Positions 34,367 to 42,255 are shown, numbered from the stretch's first letter. The stretch: DNA of 64,000 nt from Aequorivita soesokkakensis (GCF_001641085.1 NZ_LXIE01000004.1:45131-109130), one strand, 5' to 3'. Program-made: numbers and translations. Notes: generated from the sequence alone by a model not told the origin.

Positions 34367-35776
34367 TTATTGATTAGTTTTAAATTTAGATTTTACAGAC
34401 CCAAAATGGTAATTTAGGCCCAGACTGAATGTGTAATAATAATCGTCTCTTCTGCCGTGTGGTAAATTGTCAATTTTATCTGAAAAGGTTACATTCCATT
34501 CGCCATTTAATTCAAACGAAATCCTGTCTGACACATCATATTCCAAACCGGCGCCCAATTTCAAGTTAAAGAAACTGTCCCAACGCTGCAGATAAAGCAA
34601 AGGGCTATCGTCCGCAAAAAGTAAAATACCAGGAGCAGCATAAAAAAGCGGTGAAAGCCTGTCATGTGGAAGCATATTGTATTCAACCTTTATACTCTCG
34701 CTCACCCACCAATGGTTGGTTTTAGGAGAAGAATTTAATCTAAAAATTTGAAAATCTGAACCTACACTTAGCTCTGGAATTATACGGTATTTGTAACCCA
34801 AGCCTGCTTTATAATCCAATATACCGGTGGTATAATCACCGTCAACCAAAGCCATTCCAAAATTAATATTTGCAGTATTTCTATAATCATTTTTTAAGAA
34901 TCTTCTTTCATAAAGTCCAGTAGATTCTTCCACTTCCTTTTCGAGTAAGTATTCATCAACAATTTCTTTATTTTTTTCTTCACCTTCAGCTGTGGACCAT
35001 AATTTATCTTTTATTCCTTCCACTATAAGCACTTCTACAGATTTTTCAATAGCCTCCTGTACAGCCATCTGTGCAGGTTCGTTTTTTGTGAATCCTGTTT
35101 CCACCTCAAGTAATCTCTCAAAATTAACGTAACGAAAAAGGCTTACATCAACGGCTTGTGACAAAATTGTTTTTGAAACATACACAGTTTTTAGAACTTC
35201 GCCCGTAGATGTTGATACGGCTCTTAAATAAACAGTTATTCTATCCTGCCTATACTGTGTAGATCCACCTACGCCAAAATAACGTGCCCCAGCACCTCCA
35301 GTCATGATATTGGAATCATAGGAAACTACGCCGCCTTCCAATAAAATTCCAGCAAATAAAAGTGGTGATAACCTTGTTGGGCTATTATCATCGGGCTTTT
35401 TATATTCTTCACGAGTACTTCTAATGATATTTCGTTCGTTTAAAAGATTGTTCAAATTTTCTCTTTCTATAGGTCTGAACCATTTGGAATCTTGCAGAGC
35501 CTTTATGAGTATTGTGGTCGCTCCTTGCGTTATTGCGGTACTGAACGTGCTTCCTGCCTCAATACTTTTATATTGCCCCGTTTGGTCCTTAAAGTTATAA
35601 ACGCCCGCTATAATTGGTTCAGCGGGATCTGGCAGTGTATAAAGTTTTTTTGTTTGCTTTGTTGTTTCACCTATACGAGCTTCTTGATTCCCTACTGGTT
35701 GGTTGAAGTAGGCACCACAACTTACCAATAGAAAAGAGGCAAATACAATACATAACTTTGTAAGTGTATTATTCAT
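34367..35776 (-). CDS. csgG: Curli secretion channel CsgG with a C-terminal barrel-like domain
   Basis: An outer-membrane lipoprotein (C20 in LLVSC) of 469 residues; E. coli CsgG has 277. Residues about 20-260 align well with CsgG: GVYNFKDQTGQYK, NLNNLLNERNIIRS, GGAGARYFGVGGSTQYRQD, SKTILSQAVDVSLFRYVNFE, GFTKNEPAQMAVQEAIE. The family forms a nonameric channel exporting curli subunits. The constriction segment reads IEAGSTFSTA: Phe78 matches E. coli Phe56, but the Tyr51 and Asn55 positions differ. Residues about 298-469 are beta-rich, with barrel-like strands (YKAGLGYKYRIIPELSVG, FFNLKLGAGLEYDVSDRI) ending YTFSLGLNYHFG. It is 7 nt downstream of csgF. Confidence 0.93.
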   Translation of the reverse strand: MNNTLTKLCIVFASFLLVSCGAYFNQPVGNQEARIGETTKQTKKLYTLPDPAEPIIAGVYNFKDQTGQYKSIEAGSTFSTAITQGATTILIKALQDSKWFRPIERENLNNLLNERNIIRSTREEYKKPDDNSPTRLSPLLFAGILLEGGVVSYDSNIMTGGAGARYFGVGGSTQYRQDRITVYLRAVSTSTGEVLKTVYVSKTILSQAVDVSLFRYVNFERLLEVETGFTKNEPAQMAVQEAIEKSVEVLIVEGIKDKLWSTAEGEEKNKEIVDEYLLEKEVEESTGLYERRFLKNDYRNTANINFGMALVDGDYTTGILDYKAGLGYKYRIIPELSVGSDFQIFRLNSSPKTNHWWVSESIKVEYNMLPHDRLSPLFYAAPGILLFADDSPLLYLQRWDSFFNLKLGAGLEYDVSDRISFELNGEWNVTFSDKIDNLPHGRRDDYYYTFSLGLNYHFGSVKSKFKTNQ

Positions 35777-35783
35777 AATATTT

Positions 35784-36155
35784 TTAATTTGGGATAATAA
35801 TCTGGCTCGCTTCTCCAGTAATAATGTTCAAAACATTGATAACCAGTCCCGCTGTTGATTCAAATACTTCATATTCAAAATTTCCTTCGGTGGATGTTCC
35901 AAGAGGGGGAGTATTATTTTGACCGAATTGATTTCCAAATTGACCATCCAAATTACTAGTTAAATCAGTCAAGCCTTCAAATCCAGCCAGACCCGTATCA
36001 TCATCAAATGAATTTTGTGCGTTGGCAGAGTTCAAAAGCCAGGTATAATTAAAAGGATCTCCTCCAAAAGCTGGATTTACTGGTGTATAAACTAATTGTT
36101 GGGCAAAGCCGTATGAGGAAACTATTAAAAAAAGAAGTGTAATAATAGGTTTCAT
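35784..36155 (-). CDS. csgF: Curli assembly factor CsgF
   Basis: A 123-residue exported protein (signal peptide to FAQ, about residue 18). The mature N-terminus QQLVYTPVNPAFGGDPFNYT and LLNSANAQNS match the part of CsgF that inserts in the CsgG pore and binds its inner rim. The C-terminal half is variable and ends in a beta-hairpin (GLVINVLNIITGEASQIIIP). CsgF couples secretion to nucleation by CsgB at the surface. It is followed by csgG after 7 nt. Confidence 0.92.
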   Translation of the reverse strand: MKPIITLLFLIVSSYGFAQQLVYTPVNPAFGGDPFNYTWLLNSANAQNSFDDDTGLAGFEGLTDLTSNLDGQFGNQFGQNNTPPLGTSTEGNFEYEVFESTAGLVINVLNIITGEASQIIIPN

Positions 36156-36276
36156 TTGGTTGTAATTTTAATTGTTAATCTATATAATTTGAAGGGGAAG
36201 CTCCTCAAATTTAAGTAAATATTTCCATCTTTTTGCTTTTTCAAAACGATAGCTTGCTTAAAATACATTCAAGAAA

Positions 36277-37071
36277 TTAATAATATTTTTTCAAATTTTT
36301 ATTTTGCTTATACTTTTGAAGATACCAATAGACTGTTCTAATGGAAGTTTCAGACATTTTTTTTAAATATTCATTTTGCGGTGTTACAAAAAATTCAACC
36401 ACCTTTTCATTGGCCACATAAATTTCAATTTTTGTATTGTTGTTTAGCGCCAGAACTTCCTTAACGGTAACTATTTCTTCGCCATTTACATTATTTGCGG
36501 AATAGAGAGAGTAGAACATTTTATAAAAATCCCTACCTGGCTTCGTTTTGGTTTCTTCAATTACAATGCCCCGAAGGGTAACCCCGTCATTTTCTTTTTG
36601 GGTTGCATCTGGAGAAACATTCAATATTTGCTCTTTTTGTTTATTCTCTTCCAGTTCTAATTTTTCATCTTCTTCGTTACCATTAACGACGATACGATCC
36701 ATCCCCAGCAATTTGTCTTTTTCATCATAAACTAGCAAAAGAATAATTATTCTGTCTTTTTCATTAGTATTTATTGTGGTGGTGGAAAGATTCTTTTTTT
36801 CGCCAAGATCAAGAACAAACCGGCCAGTTTGGTCATTTTTAGAACTATTTGAACTTTTTGTGTCATTTTTAATAACAGAGAGAATATAACGTAAGCTTTG
36901 GCTTGAGGAGGTTTTGTTTAGTGCAGAACCGGTAATCTGAATTACATCTCCATATTGTTGCAAATTTATCTTGGCCTCAACACTAGTATTATAGACTTGT
37001 GAAAAAGCAAAATCTGTAAACAATACCATGGCCAGTATTATTAATACGCTATGTATATTTTTAGTAAACAA
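36277..37071 (-). CDS. csgE: CsgE-type curli chaperone with an N-terminal CsgH-like domain
   Basis: A 264-residue exported protein (signal peptide about 1-25). CsgE alone is about 130 residues, so this is double. Residues about 28-128 resemble the CsgC/CsgH immunoglobulin-like inhibitor fold (LRYILSVIKNDTKSSN, QTGRFVLDLGEKKNLSTTTI, RIIILLLVYDEKDKLLGMDR). A Glu/Lys-rich linker follows (about 130-158). Residues about 163-260 fit CsgE (RGIVIEETKTKPGRDFYKMF, KIEIYVANEKVVEFFVTPQN, SIRTVYWYLQKYKQNK). CsgE caps CsgG and delivers subunits. If the fusion is right, an amyloid inhibitor and a gatekeeper are one protein. It lies 6 nt downstream of csgB. The 121-nt gap to csgF holds no gene. Confidence 0.82.
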   Translation of the reverse strand: MFTKNIHSVLIILAMVLFTDFAFSQVYNTSVEAKINLQQYGDVIQITGSALNKTSSSQSLRYILSVIKNDTKSSNSSKNDQTGRFVLDLGEKKNLSTTTINTNEKDRIIILLLVYDEKDKLLGMDRIVVNGNEEDEKLELEENKQKEQILNVSPDATQKENDGVTLRGIVIEETKTKPGRDFYKMFYSLYSANNVNGEEIVTVKEVLALNNNTKIEIYVANEKVVEFFVTPQNEYLKKMSETSIRTVYWYLQKYKQNKNLKKYY

Positions 37072-37077
37072 AATATT

Positions 37078-37602
37078 TTAATTTCTTATGTTGCGAACAA
37101 GGATAGTTTGTTTCTTTCCTTGCATTGAGATTATCATATTATCTGAGATGGAATTTGATCCCAGCATAATGAGGTTTTGATTCGCTCCCTTTTGAAAGAC
37201 AGCAGTTGTATGCAAAATAGAACCTTTTGTATTAATATCAATAACACTATTATTGATTCCGGTTTGCAAAACATTTTCTTTTATTGCACCCGCGGTTATA
37301 TCGAGTAAGATTTCATTATTATTTCCTTTTTGAAATAACCCGACGTCACTATAGACAGATTTTGTATTGGAAACGATATCATTTTTATTTCCTATCTGTT
37401 GGATATATATGTTGTTTGAAGCAGAAACATTTTTTGAATTACTGAGTGAACCAGCTTGGGAAGAAAAAAGTTTGAATTGATCTGCTTTAATTTGAAGATT
37501 GGATGTTGTAGAGGAATTATCAACTTTATAGGTTTGGGCGTCTGTGCGGTTGCCTATAAGCAAAACTAAAATAGCTATCGATATTCTAATTATATTTTTC
37601 AT
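37078..37602 (-). CDS. csgB: Minor curlin, CsgB-like nucleator
   Basis: A 174-residue exported protein (signal peptide to DAQ, about residue 23) with four degenerate curlin-type repeats: YIQQIGNKNDI, GLFQKGNNNEI, VLQTGINNSVI, AVFQKGANQNLI (pattern xQxGxxNxI). The last part, DNMIISMQGKKQTILVRNIR, is basic, as in CsgB, whose C-terminus holds it to the surface. Fewer and less regular repeats than CsgA fit a nucleator rather than the fibre subunit. It lies 96 nt downstream of csgA, with a strong hairpin between, and 6 nt upstream of csgE. Confidence 0.8.
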   Translation of the reverse strand: MKNIIRISIAILVLLIGNRTDAQTYKVDNSSTTSNLQIKADQFKLFSSQAGSLSNSKNVSASNNIYIQQIGNKNDIVSNTKSVYSDVGLFQKGNNNEILLDITAGAIKENVLQTGINNSVIDINTKGSILHTTAVFQKGANQNLIMLGSNSISDNMIISMQGKKQTILVRNIRN

Positions 37603-37624
37603 CCTTTTTTTATTTGAGTAAAGC

Positions 37625-37651
37625 GTAAGAGCACTTAGAAAGTGCTCTTAC
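37625..37651 (-). other. Hairpin between csgA and csgB
   Basis: GTAAGAGCACTT (37625-37636) and AAGTGCTCTTAC (37640-37651) are perfect 12-bp arms around a 3-nt loop. Downstream on the minus strand the sequence is GCTTTACTC, so the U-run of a standard terminator is missing. It may act as a leaky terminator or protect the 3' end of csgA mRNA. Confidence 0.8.
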
Positions 37652-37697
37652 AGTTTTACTATTTCCTCTATAAATATAACTATTTATTTCAGTTTTA

Positions 37698-38486
37698 TTA
37701 TAGGTTATTTTGAACTACTAAAGAGCCGTTACCCAAACCTATTTGGTTCACAACACTGTTGTGTCCAAGACCAGTTTGCAAAACAATACTTCCGTTACCA
37801 ATTCCGAATTGGTTTACCAAAGAAGTGTTGAAGAAACCTATTTGAGCTACTAAACTTCCGTTAGCAATACCTATTTGGTTTACATCTGAATCGTTAGCAA
37901 TACCTAATTGACCTACATAAGATCCGTTTCCAGCTCCCAATTGGAAAACATCAGAATCGTTGAATAAACCAATTTGGTCTACATCAGATCCGTTTCCTAA
38001 ACCAATTTGAAGAACATCAGAGTCGTTCAAAATACCGAATTGCATTACAGATGAACCGTTTCCAACACCAATTTGAGTAACATCAGAGTCATTCAAAATA
38101 CCAGTTTGGTCAACATCAGATCCGTTTCCAACACCAATTTGTAATACAGCAGAATTGTTTGCCAACCCTAATTGAGTTACAGTAGAACCGTTACCAGCTC
38201 CAAACTGCAATACTTGAGAATCGTTAAGGATACCATCTTGATCTACATCAGATCCATTTCCAACACCGATTTGCAATACATAAGAATCGTTAGCGATTCC
38301 ATACTGATCTACGTTAGAACCGTTTCCAAGACCTAACTGGATTACGTCAGAGTCATTCACCCAACCTTGTTGGTTAACTGCTGAACCGTTTAAAGCCCCT
38401 ACTTGAAGGACGTTACTGTCATTGAACTGTGCGAACATTGCTGTTCCTGCCATTAGCGCTACTGCGCAAAAAACTACTTTTTTCAT
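37698..38486 (-). CDS. csgA: Major curlin subunit, CsgA-like functional amyloid
   Basis: A 262-residue exported protein: signal peptide about 1-20, then residues 23-262 form eleven 22-residue units, each of two 11-residue half-repeats (last unit 20 residues). The half-repeat is S-x-V-x-Q-x-G-x-x-N with little variation, for example DSDVLQIGLGN and GSDVDQIGLFN. This is the strand-turn unit of curlin, with Gln and Asn ladders stacked in a beta-solenoid. E. coli CsgA has five repeats; here there are eleven, so the fibre subunit is larger and very regular. Acidic residues next to each strand may slow aggregation. It starts the curli operon. No typical -33/-7 promoter was found upstream. Confidence 0.9.
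   Translation of the reverse strand: MKKVVFCAVALMAGTAMFAQFNDSNVLQVGALNGSAVNQQGWVNDSDVIQLGLGNGSNVDQYGIANDSYVLQIGVGNGSDVDQDGILNDSQVLQFGAGNGSTVTQLGLANNSAVLQIGVGNGSDVDQTGILNDSDVTQIGVGNGSSVMQFGILNDSDVLQIGLGNGSDVDQIGLFNDSDVFQLGAGNGSYVGQLGIANDSDVNQIGIANGSLVAQIGFFNTSLVNQFGIGNGSIVLQTGLGHNSVVNQIGLGNGSLVVQNNL
37701..38420 (-). repeat. In-gene tandem repeat array of csgA (66-bp units)
   Basis: The 720 bp encoding residues 23-262 consist of eleven 66-bp units (22 half-units of 33 bp). Protein sequence is far more conserved than DNA: Ser, Gln, Gly and Asn codons vary between units. This implies selection on the protein pattern. The sequence is coding in one frame and is not a CRISPR array. Confidence 0.9.
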
Positions 38487-38537
38487 AATTAAAAGATTTA
38501 AAGATTAATATTTGGTTAAAAAAATATTCTGCTTTTG

Positions 38538-38557
38538 ATAAGGAATTATTTCCTTAT
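38538..38557. promoter_or_regulatory. Palindrome upstream of csgA
   Basis: ATAAGGAA (38538-38545) and TTCCTTAT (38550-38557) form a perfect 8-bp inverted repeat with a 4-nt centre, 52-71 nt before the csgA start. It is a candidate operator for curli regulation. The 489-nt space 38487-38975 holds this site, two terminator hairpins for glnN and no convincing gene. Confidence 0.5.
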
Positions 38558-38841
38558 TTTTTTGACAAATCATATAAAATAATTCATCAAACTTTAATTA
38601 TGGGGATAGTTTAAAAATGAACTTTTATAGTACATTTTAATTTTAGGGGAGGTCTTAAAAGCTTTCTAAAAACAATGGACAAAATAATGTGCCACAGAAT
38701 TCAAAAACTACTAAGGGGATAGGTTTGTTATTTAACAATATTTTGAGGAGAAGTGATTTTGATATTGTTATCTCTCAATCACAATTCAAAGATGCGACAA
38801 AAAAAAATACTATGCAAAGGTTTGCAAGCCCCGAAAGGAAA

Positions 38842-38862
38842 AAAGGGGGAAATCCCCCTTTT
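38842..38862 (-). terminator. Second terminator-like hairpin behind glnN
   Basis: AAAGGGGG (38842-38849) and CCCCCTTT (38854-38861) form an 8-bp stem with a 4-nt loop. T-runs lie on both sides, so it can work in both directions. It stands about 50 nt after the main glnN terminator and may insulate the curli operon from read-through. Confidence 0.6.
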
Positions 38863-38911
38863 CAAAAGTGGTTTTTCCTATCAATAAATAGCATTTTAAT
38901 AGATGAAAAAT

Positions 38912-38947
38912 AAAAAAAAACCGATTAAAAGTATTTAATCGGTTTTT
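38912..38947 (-). terminator. Rho-independent terminator of glnN
   Basis: CCGATTAAA (38921-38929) and TTTAATCGG (38934-38942), extended by A/T pairs, form a long stem. On the minus strand a run of T follows. It lies 29 nt beyond the glnN stop codon. Confidence 0.85.
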
Positions 38948-38975
38948 AACAGTAATTGTTAATTTTTTGTTAAAA

Positions 38976-41162
38976 TTATTTAGTAAACAAAAGTTCTCTG
39001 TATTTGGTCAATGGCCAAATTTCATCATCAACCAGAAGTTCAAGTTTATCACAGTGATATCGTATTATTTCAAAATAAGGCTTAACATCGTCACAATAGG
39101 CAAAAGCTCTTTTCTCTGCATTTTCAATCTTATTGGCCTTTTTTCTAGCATCAATCATTTCAGTGATTCCCTTGTTTATTTTAGCTATATGCTCACTTAT
39201 TTGTTCTATAAGTCGCATTTGTTCAACAGAGAATTTTTTGAAATCGGTTCCATAAATATTTTTTAGCCCCTGAACATTTTCAATCAAAATATTTTGGTAT
39301 CTAATTCCAGTAGGAATAACGTGGTTACGAGCAATATCGCCAAGAATTCGGCCTTCAATCTGTATTCTTAAAGCATAATCCTCAACTTCTATTTCGTGGC
39401 GGGCCTCAATCTCAACCTTGCTCATAATTCCCAATTCCTCAAACAATGCAATTGTCTTCTTGGAAACTTTAGCTTTTAGAGCTTCTGGAGTTGTTTTATG
39501 ATTGCTCAATCCTCGTTTTTTCGCTTCCTTTTCCCAAGCGTCGCCATAACCATCACCTTCAAAACGAATTCTTTTCGAATCCTTAATATATTCCTTAAGG
39601 ACATTGAAGATAGCATCGTCCTTCTTCATCTTCTTATCCTTTATAAGAGCATCAACTTCTGCTTTGAAATCTATCAACTGCTTTGCTACAATAGCATTAA
39701 GAACCGTCATCGGGTTAGCGCAGTTGGCAGTTGAACCTACGGCACGAAATTCAAACTTGTTTCCAGTAAAAGCAAATGGTGAAGTACGGTTACGATCTGT
39801 ATTGTCCAATAAAATCTCCGGGATTTTACCAACTACATTCAGTTTTAGATCCGTCTTTTCTTGTGGAGAAAGTTTTCCGCTTGTAACTTTTTCAAGCTCA
39901 TCCAACACCTCTGTTAACTGCGAACCTATAAATGCAGAAATGATGGCCGGAGGAGCTTCGTTAGCTCCAAGACGGTGATCGTTACTAGCACTTGCAATGG
40001 AAGCTCTTAATAATTCCTCATATTCATTTACAGCTTTCAGCGTATTAATAAAAAACGTTAAAAACTGAAGATTCTTCATTGGCGTACTACCAGGGCCAAG
40101 TAAGTTTACACCTGTATTGGTTGCCAATGACCAGTTGTTGTGCTTCCCGCTTCCGTTTACGTTAGCAAATGGTTTTTCGTGAAACAAAACTTTAAAATTG
40201 TGTTTCTCGGCAATTTTGTGCATCAAATCCATTAATAAGGAGTTGTGATCTACTGCCAAATTAGTTTCCTCAAAAATTGGAGCCAATTCAAACTGGTTAG
40301 GTGCAACTTCATTATGGCGTGTTTTCACAGGAATACCCAAAAGCATACACTCCGTTTCCAAATGACGCATAAAATTAAGGACCCGTGCAGGGATAGAACC
40401 AAAATAATGGTCGTCCAATTGTTGTCCTTTTGCAGAAGAATGACCCAACAAACTTCTTCCGGCCAACGAAATATCCGGGCGAGATGCAGCCAAGGCACTG
40501 TCTATAAGGAAATATTCCTGTTCCCAGCCCAAAGTAGCAATCACTTTAGTAACGTTTTTATCAAAATATTTTGCCACGGCAGTCGCTGCTCCGTCAACAC
40601 TTTGAAGTGCTCTTAATAAAGGTGTTTTATAATCAAGTGCTTCCCCTGTATAAGCAACAAAAACTGTTGGTATACATAAGGTAGTGCCATAAATAAATGC
40701 TGGTGAAGTTGGATCCCAAGCAGTATATCCGCGTGCCTCAAATGTATTTCTTATACCTCCATTCGGAAAACTGGAAGCGTCCGGCTCCTGTTGTACTAAT
40801 TGTCCGCCACCAAATTTTTCAATAGCCTGTCCATTTTCCATGGTTTCAAAAAAAGCATCGTGCTTTTCGGCAGTTGCCCCTGTTAATGGTTGAAACCAGT
40901 GCGTGTAATGTGTTGCGCCTTTTGCAATAGCCCATTCCTTCATTCCTGTTGAAATGTGATCGGCTATATGGCGTTCAATCTTGGAACCATTTTCAATGGC
41001 ATCCATTACACTTTTAAAAGAATCTTTAGTAAGATACTGCCGCATTGCAGTTTCGTTAAAAACATTTTTTCCGAAAATATCGGAACGTCTTTCAGGTTCG
41101 GTAACTGGAATAGGAACTCTATTAAAAGTTTCCTTTAAAGCATGAAATCTTAAAGTGGGCAT
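38976..41162 (-). CDS. glnN: Glutamine synthetase type III
   Basis: A 728-residue GSIII, the large dodecameric form typical of Bacteroidota. It makes glutamine from glutamate, ammonia and ATP. Family features: HYTHWFQPLTGATAEKHDAF, QEPDASSFPNGG, then GWEQEYFLID, HLETECMLLGIPVKTRHNEV, HEKPFANVNGSGKHNNWSLA, RLGANEAPPAIISAFIG. It is 450 residues in GSI and about 730 here. Monocistronic; a TATTTTTG box (41189-41196, minus strand) lies upstream with a repeated ACACCCCCTTA motif nearby. Confidence 0.96.
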   Translation of the reverse strand: MPTLRFHALKETFNRVPIPVTEPERRSDIFGKNVFNETAMRQYLTKDSFKSVMDAIENGSKIERHIADHISTGMKEWAIAKGATHYTHWFQPLTGATAEKHDAFFETMENGQAIEKFGGGQLVQQEPDASSFPNGGIRNTFEARGYTAWDPTSPAFIYGTTLCIPTVFVAYTGEALDYKTPLLRALQSVDGAATAVAKYFDKNVTKVIATLGWEQEYFLIDSALAASRPDISLAGRSLLGHSSAKGQQLDDHYFGSIPARVLNFMRHLETECMLLGIPVKTRHNEVAPNQFELAPIFEETNLAVDHNSLLMDLMHKIAEKHNFKVLFHEKPFANVNGSGKHNNWSLATNTGVNLLGPGSTPMKNLQFLTFFINTLKAVNEYEELLRASIASASNDHRLGANEAPPAIISAFIGSQLTEVLDELEKVTSGKLSPQEKTDLKLNVVGKIPEILLDNTDRNRTSPFAFTGNKFEFRAVGSTANCANPMTVLNAIVAKQLIDFKAEVDALIKDKKMKKDDAIFNVLKEYIKDSKRIRFEGDGYGDAWEKEAKKRGLSNHKTTPEALKAKVSKKTIALFEELGIMSKVEIEARHEIEVEDYALRIQIEGRILGDIARNHVIPTGIRYQNILIENVQGLKNIYGTDFKKFSVEQMRLIEQISEHIAKINKGITEMIDARKKANKIENAEKRAFAYCDDVKPYFEIIRYHCDKLELLVDDEIWPLTKYRELLFTK

Positions 41163-41261
41163 AATGTGAATTTTATGGTTTGACAGTGCAAAAATATAAA
41201 AAACACACCCACACCCCCTTATTTTTTAAATAAATTTAAAAATAAAATTAGAAAAGTTATA

Positions 41262-41289
41262 AACACCCCCTTAATATGTAGGGGGTGTT
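41262..41289. other. Hairpin between the antiporter and glnN
   Basis: AACACCCCC (41262-41270) and GGGGGTGTT (41281-41289) form a 9-bp GC-rich stem, in the 139-nt gap between two minus-strand genes. On the minus strand the tail is TATAACTTTTC, only partly T-rich. It is probably the terminator of the antiporter gene and lies upstream of glnN. The 11-mer ACACCCCCTTA occurs again at 41211-41221. Confidence 0.65.
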
Positions 41290-41301
41290 ATGAGATATTA
41301 A

Positions 41302-42255
41302 TTATTTAAGAATTGTCATCCCTATAAAAATGGCATAGGCCGCTACTAATAAAATTCCCCTTTTCCGGCCAAGTTGATAGGATTTCGGAAGAAATGCCAA
41401 AGGAACCAATATTGCCGCAAAACCAATCATCCAAAAAACATCATTGGTAAGTACTTCAGAGCTTTTTACAGCGATTGGTTGAATGATTGCCGTAACACCC
41501 AATACAGAAGAAATATTGAAGATGTTTGAACCAATAAGATTTCCCAGTGAAATGGCTTTTTCCTTTTTTAGAGCAGCAATTACAGAAGCAGCAAGTTCCG
41601 GAATGCTGGTTCCAACAGCTATCATCGTTACAGCAATCACACGCTCGCTTACCCCAAAATCTTCCGCAATACTTATTGCACTACTAACAAGAAGCTCACT
41701 TCCAAAATACAAAGAAACACCACCAATTAGCAGCCAAATAATTATTTTAAAATTCGAAGCCTTGGACAAACCTTCATCAATACTGTCATCCACAGGCATA
41801 GCACCTCTTTCCTTTTTCGCTTTTCTTATTAAAACCCAAAGATAAACCACCAAAACCAGTAAAAGACCCACACCTTCGGAACGGGAAATCTCCAAACCAC
41901 TTTTCAAAATAAAATACAGCCCTACAGAAAGAATCATCATTACGGGCCAATTCAATTTATAAAAACCCTTATCGATTGCCAATGGAGAAATAATTGCAGT
42001 AATACCCAAAACCAGACCAATATTTGCGATGTTTGAACCCATTACATTCCCCAAAGCAATGTCTGAAAAACCATTAAGGGCAGCCTGAAGACTCACCAAA
42101 AGCTCTGGTGCCGAAGTTGCAAAGGAAACCACGGTTAAACCTATAACCATTTTGGAAAGGTGAAGTTTAAAAGAAAGCGCAACCGAGGAACGCACCAAAA
42201 ACTCCCCACCCACAACAAGCAAGGCCAATCCTATAAAAACATATAAATATTCCAT
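41302..42255 (-). CDS. Calcium/sodium antiporter (CaCA family, YrbG-like)
   Basis: A 317-residue membrane protein with ten or so hydrophobic segments and the two inverted alpha repeats of the CaCA superfamily. Repeat 1 holds VSFATSAPELLVSL and GNVMGSNIANIGL; repeat 2 holds AVGTSIPELAASV and GNLIGSNIFNISSVLG. These Glu, Ser and Asn residues bind Na+ and Ca2+. The acidic loop between (GAMPVDDSIDEGLSK) is cytoplasmic or periplasmic. It exports Ca2+ or a similar cation in exchange for Na+ or H+. Monocistronic. Confidence 0.93.
   Translation of the reverse strand: MEYLYVFIGLALLVVGGEFLVRSSVALSFKLHLSKMVIGLTVVSFATSAPELLVSLQAALNGFSDIALGNVMGSNIANIGLVLGITAIISPLAIDKGFYKLNWPVMMILSVGLYFILKSGLEISRSEGVGLLLVLVVYLWVLIRKAKKERGAMPVDDSIDEGLSKASNFKIIIWLLIGGVSLYFGSELLVSSAISIAEDFGVSERVIAVTMIAVGTSIPELAASVIAALKKEKAISLGNLIGSNIFNISSVLGVTAIIQPIAVKSSEVLTNDVFWMIGFAAILVPLAFLPKSYQLGRKRGILLVAAYAIFIGMTILK

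Noticed and set aside
37701..38420. Regular 33/66-bp repeats that could be taken for a CRISPR array
   Set aside because: The units are continuous, have no unique spacers, and form one open frame with a signal peptide and curlin repeats.
38689..38913. A 74-codon plus-strand frame starting with GTG between csgA and glnN
   Set aside because: It runs through a terminator-like hairpin, has no promoter or recognisable domain, and its composition is not protein-like.
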